Positions 8,628 through 16,853 of a stretch of DNA of 36,124 bases are shown here, piece by piece. Each line of letters starts with the position of its first letter. Position 1 is the first letter of the stretch. The notes under the pieces were generated by a model. That model was given only the letters and a program-made list of their open reading frames with translations, was not told the DNA's origin and did no database searches. This stretch comes from CAYXBG01 sp964463145 (GTDB taxonomy: Bacteria; Acidobacteriota; UBA6911; RPQK01; CBDAPI01): contig CAYXBG010000011.1 in NCBI GenBank assembly GCA_964463145.1, positions 1-36,124 on the forward strand, in the 5' to 3' direction. Made by a program: the position numbers and the translations under genes.

Positions 8628-10016
8628 TTAGTTCCAGGAAAGGGTGTCATATCTATCCCCCCCCTTCATAACGAGATGTATCTTATGTAAGTCCTGTACA
8701 TTCTGTTCAGGATCACCAACAACGGATATAATATCAGCTAGCTTACCGGACTCTATGGTCCCGACTCTATGGGCTACTCGACTCATTTCAGCTGCCGAAC
8801 CAGTCGCCATATGGATGGCATCAGACACGGAAATCCCAGCCTCTATCATCCACTCCATAGTAAGGGTAATCCCACCATAGATAGTGTCCAGTCCCAGGGC
8901 AATGGGAACTCCCTCACGGTGGGCCTTAAGTACCTGTAATTGCCTGTTCTTGACTGCTGGGAAATGGTCCCTCGTAGCTCGGTTCGATTCGTTATCAGCA
9001 TAAGGCCTATTTTCGATCTCCCATTGAGGGTGTTCTCTTCGCCAATTCAACATTTCCTCTCGCATAAAATTTATCCACTGGTACGGCTCAGAAACTTCAT
9101 GATCGAGGAAAGACCACCATTGCTCATTGGGACGGAAACCGATGTAAACCAAGGGAGTTAGGCTGAGAGCAGTTCCTGATTCTTTGAGAAGCTGGATGAT
9201 ATCATCTGTTAGAGGTCTTGCGTGTTCAATCGAGTCAACTCCTGCGTTTACTGCTGTTCGAATGGCAGCCCCCCAATTGCCTGTACAGTGAGCCGTTACA
9301 GGGATTCCCGAGGCATGAGCCACGTCGACTACAGCCTTCACCTCCTCGGGCTGCAATTGTGCAGCCTCAGGTGAGAGATCGGTCATAGAAATTTTGATAA
9401 CTCGTGCACCATGATGGAAGTTGTCTCTGACGATCCGCACAGCCTCCCACGGACCATCGATATGTCCTTCAGAACTCGCACCATGCCCTCCAGTAGATGT
9501 AATCAGTTTTCCCGAGGGGATAATACGCGGCCCCGGAACCATTCCCGAGTCAATGGCCTTTTTAATTTCGAAATCTAAATTACGGACCTCACCCGTCATA
9601 CGCATCGAGGTAATACCGCACAGAAGCTGAGTCCTAGCATTTTTGACAAAGGTCATTCCTTGCCATCCTTCCTTAGCCGTTGCTTGTGCAGCCCGTCCAG
9701 CTGCCCCTCCTCCAGCATACCTATAACGGAGATGCCCGTGGGTGTCGAAAAGGCCTGGCATCAGGGTCTGATCTCCTAAATCAATAACCTGCGCCCCATT
9801 AGGAATTTCTATCTTCGAAGCTCGACCTACTGCCTCAATAAGCTCCCCTCTGACCACAACAACAGCATCATCTATTGCGACTGCCCCTGTCCCATCATAA
9901 AGTCTCGCCGCCTTAAGGACTGTGACTTGGTCACTCTGTGCAAAGCTTTGGCCAAAAATCAGTAGTGCTAAAATGCCTCCCGGAAAAAATTTTTGATGGG
10001 CAATCCTTATAAACAA
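8628..10016 (-). CDS. Secreted amidohydrolase, subfamily B copy 2
   Basis: Paralogue of the enzyme at 5361-6764. It has a signal peptide (about 27 residues, ending SFAQ), HGH at 93-95, Lys208, His243, His265 and Asp377, so a complete two-metal site is expected. The length of 462 is normal. The start codon appears to be TTG at 10016, preceded by GAGAGG with a 6-base spacer; no in-frame ATG exists before the signal peptide. An out-of-frame ATG at 10021 opens a four-codon frame that ends in TAA across the TTG start. It is probably periplasmic and hydrolyses an amide-type bond; the substrate is unknown. The downstream acyl-CoA synthetase could use a released acid, which is inference. Confidence 0.88.
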   Translation of the reverse strand: MFIRIAHQKFFPGGILALLIFGQSFAQSDQVTVLKAARLYDGTGAVAIDDAVVVVRGELIEAVGRASKIEIPNGAQVIDLGDQTLMPGLFDTHGHLRYRYAGGGAAGRAAQATAKEGWQGMTFVKNARTQLLCGITSMRMTGEVRNLDFEIKKAIDSGMVPGPRIIPSGKLITSTGGHGASSEGHIDGPWEAVRIVRDNFHHGARVIKISMTDLSPEAAQLQPEEVKAVVDVAHASGIPVTAHCTGNWGAAIRTAVNAGVDSIEHARPLTDDIIQLLKESGTALSLTPLVYIGFRPNEQWWSFLDHEVSEPYQWINFMREEMLNWRREHPQWEIENRPYADNESNRATRDHFPAVKNRQLQVLKAHREGVPIALGLDTIYGGITLTMEWMIEAGISVSDAIHMATGSAAEMSRVAHRVGTIESGKLADIISVVGDPEQNVQDLHKIHLVMKGGDRYDTLSWN

Positions 10017-10140
10017 AACATACCTCTCGATCGTTCCTGTGAATTAAACTAACTCTCCCGCAAGGGTAATCATCTTGCCCATAAAGTTGCAATACCGAAA
10101 GCATGGACTGCCTGATATTGACTGTTACTTTTGCAGACTT

Positions 10141-10165
10141 CTGACTCAGAGATAAAAGGAGTCAG
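10141..10165. repeat. Inverted repeat CTGACTC-N11-GAGTCAG
   Basis: Two exact 7-base arms separated by 11 bases in the divergent control region. Position between divergent genes makes a regulator-binding site possible, but a 7-base match could arise by chance. Confidence 0.3.
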
Positions 10166-10234
10166 GAAACTCATCTAGATCTTATTAACACCTCAAAAAA
10201 ACCTGCCCCCCCTGATCCGTATTCGTCTACATGT

Positions 10235-10262
10235 TTGTTAATAAAACAACCTAGAGTACAAT
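10235..10262 (+). promoter_or_regulatory. Putative sigma70-type promoter for the flavin enzyme
   Basis: A -35-like TTGTTA (10235-10240), a 16-base spacer and a -10-like TACAAT (10257-10262) lie about 70 bases before the ATG at 10333. The match to the general bacterial consensus is good, but the organism's own consensus is unknown. Confidence 0.4.
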
Positions 10263-10332
10263 GTCGCTTTTGTCGATTCCCCTATCCGAGCTAAAAAAAC
10301 TAGCCTCAAGAGATCCCTAACTGCTTCATCCA

Positions 10333-11343
10333 ATGATTAGCCTGGCCTTCCAAACCAACAAAAAACTATCTGAATACGGGCCGCTAGCACAAGTTAGCGA
10401 AGATTACGGTTTTGATGCAATATCCGTATATAACGACATGCTCTACCAGCCAGCCTGGTTACCTCTCTATGAGATGGCAAAACATACGGAACGCCTCCTC
10501 GTGGGGACCTCAGGAGTAAACCCCTACATCGACCATCCAATTTCTATTGCTGGAAATATCACCTTGATCGATGAAATCTCTAAAGGTCGCGCATACCTTG
10601 GATTAGTGAGAGGAGCATGGTTGGATTTTGCCGGGATCAAACCAGAAAAATCGGCTTTGAGAATGAAAGAGGCTGTTGAATGTATACATCACCTCATAGC
10701 AGGTAAACGAGAACCCTACCAAGGTGAAATCTTCCAGCTCGCCGGAGGCGATTCTCTACGTTGGAGACCGACCAGACCGGAGATTCCCACATTAATAGGT
10801 TCATGGGGCCCTATAACTATCCGCAAATGCCTCCCGTCCTCATGGGCCGTGAAGCTTGGCGGTTCAGCCAACCCATTAGCAGTACTTCACTATCGGAAAC
10901 TGATCGGACAATACTGTCAACAATGTGAGCGGAACCCTGAAGACATATTACTTGCTACCGGAGCAGTCACCGTGGTGGATAATGATGGTGCTGCAGCAGA
11001 TAAGCTTGCTCGGCGTGAAGTAGCCCTATACTTGCCGGTGATTGAGAAAGTGGACCCGACGCTCAGTATTGACCCTGAGCTAGTTGCGCGAATAAAAAGT
11101 GCAGCTGACAGGTTCGATTTTGATGTTGCCGCCAGTTATATATCCGACAAAATACTACGTTTGTTTGCTTTTTCAGGTACTCCAAGCCAAGTTATCGACC
11201 AAGCAAGTGCCATGATCGATTCAGGTGCAGATTGGGTCGAATTCGGAACACCCCACGGCGTTAGTGAACAAAGAGGATTGCATCTACTCGGCGAAAAAGT
11301 ACTACCTGAGATCCGACGACTAGGTTGCGCCAAAGGGAATTGA
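10333..11343 (+). CDS. LLM-class flavin-dependent oxidoreductase
   Basis: Luciferase-like (LLM) superfamily TIM-barrel enzyme that uses reduced FMN or coenzyme F420; members are monooxygenases or F420-dependent reductases. Seen in the sequence: N-terminal strand ISLAFQTN, the typical segment ITLIDEISKGRAYLGLVRG at about 77-95, an IPTLIGSWGP strand near 153-162, and the C-terminal SGTPSQVIDQ / GADWVEFGTPHG region. The length of 336 fits. No signal peptide, so cytoplasmic. No clear ribosome site precedes the ATG, but it lies downstream of a plausible promoter. The TIGR04076-like gene follows by 66 bases and is probably co-transcribed. The cofactor and substrate cannot be assigned from sequence. 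Confidence 0.85.
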   Translation: MISLAFQTNKKLSEYGPLAQVSEDYGFDAISVYNDMLYQPAWLPLYEMAKHTERLLVGTSGVNPYIDHPISIAGNITLIDEISKGRAYLGLVRGAWLDFAGIKPEKSALRMKEAVECIHHLIAGKREPYQGEIFQLAGGDSLRWRPTRPEIPTLIGSWGPITIRKCLPSSWAVKLGGSANPLAVLHYRKLIGQYCQQCERNPEDILLATGAVTVVDNDGAAADKLARREVALYLPVIEKVDPTLSIDPELVARIKSAADRFDFDVAASYISDKILRLFAFSGTPSQVIDQASAMIDSGADWVEFGTPHGVSEQRGLHLLGEKVLPEIRRLGCAKGN

Positions 11344-11409
11344 GGCTTGAGATAGACTCTAACTAAACCCTCAGATAATTAACAAGAGCTAATTGAATCG
11401 GGAGATACA

Positions 11410-11784
11410 ATGTCAAAGGAAGCGGATGGAAAAGATCAGTTTAGCCTTTACGACCTGGAAGTGGTCGTGGAGTCGATCGAAGGTAATTGCACCTGTGACA
11501 TGAGTATTGGGGATTCCTTTCAACTGCAGGGTGGGAAGTTGGTTATACCTGAAAAATCATACTGCTTATACGCACTACAGTCAGCGATTCCACTTCTTCC
11601 TGCGAAGCAACGGGTCAACCATCCAGCCGACTGGATTGAAACCGATTCCAGAGTCTGCTGTCCGGATCCCGCCTGTCAACTAGTGATGCGCATTGACCGT
11701 GTTGGAAAAACCAACTTTAAGCACGATGACGTGAGTGCCACGCGTTGGACAGACCTAGAAGAGACTTCTGAAAAAAATTCCTGA
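11410..11784 (+). CDS. TIGR04076-like small cysteine-containing protein
   Basis: A 124-residue cytoplasmic protein that I recognise as resembling the TIGR04076 family of uncharacterised proteins. The characteristic order is visible: an LEVVVESIEGNCTCDMSIGDSF opening (Cys27 and Cys29), then a LYALQSAIPLLPAK segment, then a cysteine-rich VCCPDPACQLVMRI stretch (Cys83, 84, 89). The family's biochemical role is not known; clustered cysteines suggest a metal or redox function, which is inference. A GGGAG site lies 7 bases before the ATG. It follows the flavin enzyme on the same strand and converges with the amidohydrolase whose stop is at 11798, only 13 bases away. Confidence 0.75.
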   Translation: MSKEADGKDQFSLYDLEVVVESIEGNCTCDMSIGDSFQLQGGKLVIPEKSYCLYALQSAIPLLPAKQRVNHPADWIETDSRVCCPDPACQLVMRIDRVGKTNFKHDDVSATRWTDLEETSEKNS

Positions 11785-11797
11785 AATAAGGCCCTAA

Positions 11798-13177
11798 TCA
11801 TTTCCTCGGAACCAACATCCCCTTTTTGATCACGTGGGCAATCCCATGCCGAAGCAATGTAATGTCATGTAATGGATCTCCATCAACAACGAGAATGTCA
11901 GCCACTTTACCAACTGACACAGTACCTACTTTATCCTCAACTCCCTGCATCTGAGCCGCTCTCAGAGTCGCGCTCTGAATGGCTTCCATAGGAGTCAACC
12001 CAGCTTCTACGAAATTGGCTATTTCCCTAGGAATCGGACTGTGAAAATTCAAGGGAGACCCAGCATCTGTACCAGGGACGAGCTGCTCTCGCCCTCCTGC
12101 CTTAATAAATTCCTCAATTTTTCGTTTCACAACTTCTACACGCTGGCGCGCACCTAATCCCCAGGGAATGGAGGATGGTTGTTCCCAAGTTTCGCGTAGG
12201 AATCGGTAAATATCGGGTGGAAACTGCCCTTGGAAACGCGGGTGTTCCAAGCTCTCGGGAAAATCAAATGCTCGAACGTAAGCCCTGCGAATTTCCATAG
12301 CCGGAAGAATGTAGGGGCCCCGGAGAATATTTGCTGATGGTCCTGAGGCAAGAGGCCTCTCCCCTCTGACCAGAAGTCGCAACTCTTCACTGCTATATTC
12401 AGAAAGCGGATCAGTTGTAAAGACCGTGTGGAGACGATCTACCCCCGCCTGGAGAGCGATACGATAAGCCTTAATATGACGCACTCCTGCATCAACACCA
12501 AGGTCTAGCTCATGGGCCTTTTGGGTGATAGCCTGGAGAATATCAAGACTCCAAAATCCATCAACACTGATCAGGTCTACTCCCTGATCAGCCAGTCTCT
12601 TTACTGCCTTTCGTCCCTCCTCTTGGTCTCCAATTCTGGAGGCAGAAGGCATATCATTTGAGTCTCTTTGCATTAGCGTCGGACCAGCAATATAGTAAGT
12701 TGGGCCGAGTATCTTTCCGGATTCGATATCCGAGCGGATTTCCTTCTGCAATTCAAGCGTTCCGCCCAAATCTCTTAAACTAGTAATCCCTGCCCTAAGT
12801 GTGATCTCTGCTACTCGGATCATCACTTCCTTGAATCGGTCGGGAAATTTCTCACGGAATACGTTTGGAGGAAAGCCGGAACCAAAGTTATGTAGATGAC
12901 CGTGTGACTCCCACAACCCAGGAAGTACAGTCATGCCTTCGGTACTCAGTATCTTACTGGTAGGCGGAATATCCAGTTGTCCTACCTGCCCGACTTGAAC
13001 AATCTGTCCCCCTTCGATAATTACAACGGAATTTTCGAGAGGGATTCCTCCAAAACCATCAATGAGACGGCCCCCAGTAATAACCAGAGAACCTTCTGCA
13101 GACAGGTCGGTGAAGGCTGTCCTTGGCATCGACAACAACACGCTCAACAAAAGGCCTACTTTTAGACATCTACACAT
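11798..13177 (-). CDS. Secreted amidohydrolase, subfamily A copy 2, lacking the lysine ligand
   Basis: Paralogue of the enzyme at 2384-3793, with a signal peptide (about residues 1-23) and probably periplasmic. HGH is at 92-94, and both later histidines (in VRHIKAY and RLHTVF) and the strand-8 Asp (GTDAGSP) are kept. The position of the bridging carboxylated lysine differs: copy 1 reads QIKVYGFWD with Lys216, while this copy reads LISVDGFWS with Ser204 and Asp206. The codon is AGT and the surrounding frame is intact, so this is not a frameshift. The enzyme may bind a single metal or use another bridging residue, and its reaction may have changed. The length is 459. The ATG at 13177 follows a purine-rich AGGAGAGGTGGGGG stretch. 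It is convergent with the small gene at 11410. Confidence 0.9.
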   Translation of the reverse strand: MCRCLKVGLLLSVLLSMPRTAFTDLSAEGSLVITGGRLIDGFGGIPLENSVVIIEGGQIVQVGQVGQLDIPPTSKILSTEGMTVLPGLWESHGHLHNFGSGFPPNVFREKFPDRFKEVMIRVAEITLRAGITSLRDLGGTLELQKEIRSDIESGKILGPTYYIAGPTLMQRDSNDMPSASRIGDQEEGRKAVKRLADQGVDLISVDGFWSLDILQAITQKAHELDLGVDAGVRHIKAYRIALQAGVDRLHTVFTTDPLSEYSSEELRLLVRGERPLASGPSANILRGPYILPAMEIRRAYVRAFDFPESLEHPRFQGQFPPDIYRFLRETWEQPSSIPWGLGARQRVEVVKRKIEEFIKAGGREQLVPGTDAGSPLNFHSPIPREIANFVEAGLTPMEAIQSATLRAAQMQGVEDKVGTVSVGKVADILVVDGDPLHDITLLRHGIAHVIKKGMLVPRK

Positions 13178-13477
13178 CTATGCACCCCCACCTCTCCTGG
13201 TAATCCTATCGCGATTGTATTCCTCCTCAACTGCTCTAACAAGCCTACCTGAATACTGGATAGGCTTTCACCAAAATCTGACAACTCGGAACTTTATAGA
13301 TACACTATTCTCTATCCTTAATCCCATCAAATCTCGATGAACTATCCTACAGCACTGAGCATTTGTTGTTAGGTGTCTATTGCTTTGGTAACATCCAAAT
13401 ACCTTTAGGGACAGCATCCTGGTTTCTGATCAGTAGAAACCCGAAGGCCCCGGACTCAAACGATTGGAATTAACTCG
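13178..13477. other. Divergent intergenic region upstream of the propeller protein
   Basis: A 300-base region between the minus-strand amidohydrolase and the plus-strand propeller gene. Apart from a weak promoter-like pair on the plus strand (13366-13394) and the purine-rich ribosome-site region next to 13177 I see no gene, RNA or repeat in it. Confidence 0.45.
13366..13394 (+). promoter_or_regulatory. Weak promoter-like pair before the propeller gene
   Basis: TTGTTA (13366-13371) and TAACAT (13389-13394) are spaced by 17 bases, each matching four of six consensus positions, about 83 bases before the ATG at 13478. Chance occurrence is possible. Confidence 0.25.
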
Positions 13478-16400
13478 ATGTATTACAAACACCAACGAAT
13501 TGCAATTATTGCCACCCAATCAACCCTGTTGTTTTGCTTGGGGTGGATTTCTCCTCTAGTAGCTACCCAAGGAAATGACGAGCTCATACAGGCACTTCGC
13601 TGGCGTAACATTGGTCCATTTGCGGGAGGAAGAGCCTCAGCGGTATCAGGTCTTTCAGAGAATCCCCACACCTTCTTCCAAGGCACATCAGGAGGAGGGC
13701 TCTGGCGAACCGAGGATGCAGGAACAAACTGGGTTAATGTCTCAGATGGCCAGATTGGTACTGGTTCTATTGGTTCAATCACTATCGCACCGTCTAATCC
13801 AAACATCATCTATATGGGAACTGGGGAAGGACCGGCGCGGGGGCAAGCATCTTCTGATGGTGATGGGATCTACAAATCAATAGATGGAGGTATCACCTGG
13901 AAACACACAGGCTTGAGAAAGAGTTTCCGGATACCTCGCATAAGAGTACACCCCACTAACCCTGACATTGTCCTTGTGGCAGTTCAGGGAAATCTCTGGG
14001 GTGCCAGCCAAGAACGTGGTGTTTATCGATCAGTTGATGGAGGAGAGAATTGGGAGAACGTGTTGTGGGTCAATGACACTACCGGTGCGGCTGATTTGAG
14101 TATGGATCTCAAAAATCCCTCAATCTTATATGCCACCCTGTGGGATCACTTGCGAACTCCTTGGTTTATGAGAAGTGGCGGGCCCGGCAGCGCTATTTAT
14201 AAAACTACCGATGGAGGAAATACGTGGGGGAAACTTAATACTGGCCTACCCACAGGGACACTTGGAAAAATGGGAATAGCTGTATCTCCGGCTCAATCAA
14301 ATCGTGTTTTTGCGATTATTGAGGCCAACGAAGGAGGCCTGTACCGCTCCGATGACGCAGGGGAAACTTGGCTTAGAATTAGTAAGGAGAGGCTCCTTTT
14401 CTCACGCCCATGGTACTTCATGCGTGTCTACACTGACCCTTCTGACCAGGACACAGTCTATGTCCTGAACATGCAGATGACTAAATCGATCGATGGTGGC
14501 AAGACATTTAAAGTCATCCCAACTCCACACGGTGACAACCATGATTTGTGGATTAATCCTGAAAACCCATCCTGGATGATCAATGCCAACGATGGAGGTT
14601 CAAATGTATCCTTAACAGGAGGCACCACATGGTCAACACAGGACAATCAGCCCACTGGACAGTTCTATAGGGTCATTACCGATCAGCGCTTCCCCTATCA
14701 TGTCTACGGAGCTCAGCAAGACAACAACAGTGCACTAGCTCTACCAAGCCGTTCTGATGGGGCCGGAATAGGAGCCAATGATGTCTATGAAGTAGGTGGA
14801 GGTGAAAGCGGTTTTGTCGCTTTCGAGGCCAGCAACCCAAGATTTGTCTATGCCGGCGCCAACCTCAATGTAATTACTGAGTTCGACCATCAGACCCGGC
14901 AAACCCGAAACATCATGGCTTATCCTGAACAAGGTCTCGGACGAGATGGGAAAGATCTCCGCTACCGCTTTAACTGGAATGCACCAATCCTGGTATCTCC
15001 TCATGACCCAGAAATTCTCTACCACGCCTCCAACATCGTTTTGCGCTCCAAAGATCGCGGTCAGAGTTGGGCAGAGATCAGTCCAGATCTAACACGAAAC
15101 GAGACAAAAAAGCATGGCTCTGGAGGAGGTCCAATCACGGGAGAAGCTGCGGGAGGAGAATACTATAATACTATCCTTTACCTGTCAGAATCCCCTCATG
15201 AGAAAGGTGTCTTGTGGGCCGGGACCGATGATGGACTACTTTATCTGACTCGCGATGGAGGCCGACAGTGGCTTGATGTTACACCACCAAATATCGGCGA
15301 GGCTCAGATCAATAGCATTGAGATCTCCCCACATAATCCCTCCACTGTTCTCCTCGCCGTGACAGGTTACCGCCGTAATGATCGGAGCCCTGTAGTATTG
15401 AGAACGGACAATAATGGTAATACTTGGAAGAAACTGACCAAAGGATTTCGTACCGAAGACTTTATTCGGGCAGTACGTGAGGATCTAAGTCGTCCTGATT
15501 TACTCTATGCGGCCAGTCAATCAGGAGTGTATATCTCTCTGAACGGTGGCAACAAGTGGGAAAGCTTGCAGTTGAATCTACCTGTCGTGCCAGTAACTGA
15601 CATTTCCGTTACTAGAAATGATCTGGTGATCTCGACAGAAGGTCGCGGTTTTTGGATCCTAGACGACCTGACTCCTTTGCGACAATTCAATTCGGAGTTG
15701 CAAAAATCCCCAGTCCATCTTTTTTCACCCCGTCCGGCATATCGTGTTCTTGGAAAATCTGGCAACCAACCAGGCCTAGGTGAAAATCCACCCAATGGAG
15801 CAATCATTGACTATTATTTTTCCGAACCTCCGAACAGTGAATTCAAAATAGAGATCCTAGATCAGACAGGAGCTGTGGTTCGATCATTTACTAGTTTAGA
15901 CAGGAAAGCAGTTGATGCACCCTCGGCAAAAAAACCTGTTCAGCTTTCGAGCCGAGCAGGTGCCAACCGTCTAATATGGGATCTTCGTCATGAGCCTATT
16001 ATTCGCGTACCAGAGGTCTTCCTTGTCGGTGTGTACTTCGGGACTGTAGATGGATACCGAGTGCCCCCCGGTACCTACAAAGTACGCCTGTCGTACAAGG
16101 ATATCCTCATAACCCGCGATTTAGATGTAGTTCAGGATCCGCGAAGTGCGGCGTCTACAAGGGACTTCCAAAAACAGTCTGCTCTATTGAAAAGCATTAC
16201 TGATACTCTTAATGCAGTGCACAGCTCTGTGATTAGGTTGAGAATGATTCATAAGCAAGCCACTGAATTACAGCAACGCTTGGCGCATTCTCCGGCTGGA
16301 TCAAAGCTCGGAATTTTAGCCGAGAGCTTAGTAAAAAAGATCAAACACTGGGAAAAACAACTAATCCAAACTAAACATGAAGCGGTGATGGATGTGGTTA

Positions 16401-16627
16401 ACTTCCCTACAATGCTCAACGAACAGCTACTTTTTGTGAAAGGAGCAGTGGCTAGTGCCGATAGCGAACCAACGACAGGAAGTCTTATGCGTTTCAGGGA
16501 TTTAACTTCCCATTGGGAGAAACTACACCAAGAAATGATTCACATCTTGGATGTCGATTTGGCTACGCTCAACAGAGAAGCCAAAAAGGCCGACATACCA
16601 GAAATCGTCCTGCCCAATCAGAGATAA
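13478..16627 (+). CDS. Secreted Asp-box (sortilin/VPS10-like) beta-propeller protein
   Basis: Large 1,049-residue exported protein of the group often annotated as glycosyl hydrolase or WD40/YVTN/BNR-repeat protein. A signal peptide is likely at residues 1-31. About eleven Asp-box motifs of the form S/T-x-D-x-G-x-T-W are scattered from residue 79 to about 690, for example EDAGTNW, SIDGGITW, SVDGGENW, TTDGGNTW, SDDAGETW, SKDRGQSW and TRDGGRQW. These imply one or two beta-propellers. A strand-rich FlgD/Ig-like domain follows (about 765-890), then an alpha-helical C-terminal domain (about 895-1030). Asp boxes are structural, and I cannot see a sialidase catalytic set, so hydrolase activity is not established. 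In other bacteria such proteins are surface or periplasmic. It precedes the GWxTD gene by about 226 bases on the same strand. Confidence 0.85.
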   Translation: MYYKHQRIAIIATQSTLLFCLGWISPLVATQGNDELIQALRWRNIGPFAGGRASAVSGLSENPHTFFQGTSGGGLWRTEDAGTNWVNVSDGQIGTGSIGSITIAPSNPNIIYMGTGEGPARGQASSDGDGIYKSIDGGITWKHTGLRKSFRIPRIRVHPTNPDIVLVAVQGNLWGASQERGVYRSVDGGENWENVLWVNDTTGAADLSMDLKNPSILYATLWDHLRTPWFMRSGGPGSAIYKTTDGGNTWGKLNTGLPTGTLGKMGIAVSPAQSNRVFAIIEANEGGLYRSDDAGETWLRISKERLLFSRPWYFMRVYTDPSDQDTVYVLNMQMTKSIDGGKTFKVIPTPHGDNHDLWINPENPSWMINANDGGSNVSLTGGTTWSTQDNQPTGQFYRVITDQRFPYHVYGAQQDNNSALALPSRSDGAGIGANDVYEVGGGESGFVAFEASNPRFVYAGANLNVITEFDHQTRQTRNIMAYPEQGLGRDGKDLRYRFNWNAPILVSPHDPEILYHASNIVLRSKDRGQSWAEISPDLTRNETKKHGSGGGPITGEAAGGEYYNTILYLSESPHEKGVLWAGTDDGLLYLTRDGGRQWLDVTPPNIGEAQINSIEISPHNPSTVLLAVTGYRRNDRSPVVLRTDNNGNTWKKLTKGFRTEDFIRAVREDLSRPDLLYAASQSGVYISLNGGNKWESLQLNLPVVPVTDISVTRNDLVISTEGRGFWILDDLTPLRQFNSELQKSPVHLFSPRPAYRVLGKSGNQPGLGENPPNGAIIDYYFSEPPNSEFKIEILDQTGAVVRSFTSLDRKAVDAPSAKKPVQLSSRAGANRLIWDLRHEPIIRVPEVFLVGVYFGTVDGYRVPPGTYKVRLSYKDILITRDLDVVQDPRSAASTRDFQKQSALLKSITDTLNAVHSSVIRLRMIHKQATELQQRLAHSPAGSKLGILAESLVKKIKHWEKQLIQTKHEAVMDVVNFPTMLNEQLLFVKGAVASADSEPTTGSLMRFRDLTSHWEKLHQEMIHILDVDLATLNREAKKADIPEIVLPNQR

Positions 16628-16838
16628 GGAACTATCAGACACCTCACCTGATCCCTGGCTTTAGCACTAGAAAATCAGTATTTCTTTGAATAAATTTTTC
16701 CAGACAACAGATCTACCCACTAACTGGTACAGTGCGAGACGGGAGAAAAAGAAAATACGTCCTGCAATCTATACCAGTACAATCACTTGATTCGTAAATG
16801 GTTCTTATGGGAAATTATTGGAGCGGCAATTCCTCGAC

Positions 16839-16844
16839 AAGGAG
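16839..16844 (+). promoter_or_regulatory. Ribosome binding site setting the GWxTD start at 16854
   Basis: AAGGAG lies 9 bases before the ATG at 16854, which begins directly with a signal peptide. This rules out the earlier in-frame TTG at 16818. Confidence 0.65.
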
Positions 16845-16853
16845 CCTAAGTTT

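Larger units (their letters stand above)
10022..10332. other. Divergent intergenic region between amidohydrolase and flavin enzyme
   Basis: This 311-base region separates the minus-strand amidohydrolase from the plus-strand flavin enzyme and must hold promoters for both. It contains a probable plus-strand promoter (10235-10262), an inverted repeat CTGACTC / GAGTCAG (10141-10147 and 10159-10165) that could be an operator or a small hairpin, and a short poly-C run near 10205. I see no open frame or RNA gene in it. Confidence 0.5.

Noticed and set aside
10202..10213. Poly-C run in the divergent region
   Set aside because: Too short and isolated to be a slippage-controlled promoter or phase-variable tract on this evidence.
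11410..11784. Ferredoxin or rubredoxin reading of the small cysteine-rich protein
   Set aside because: Cysteine spacing does not fit either motif; the TIGR04076 pattern fits better.
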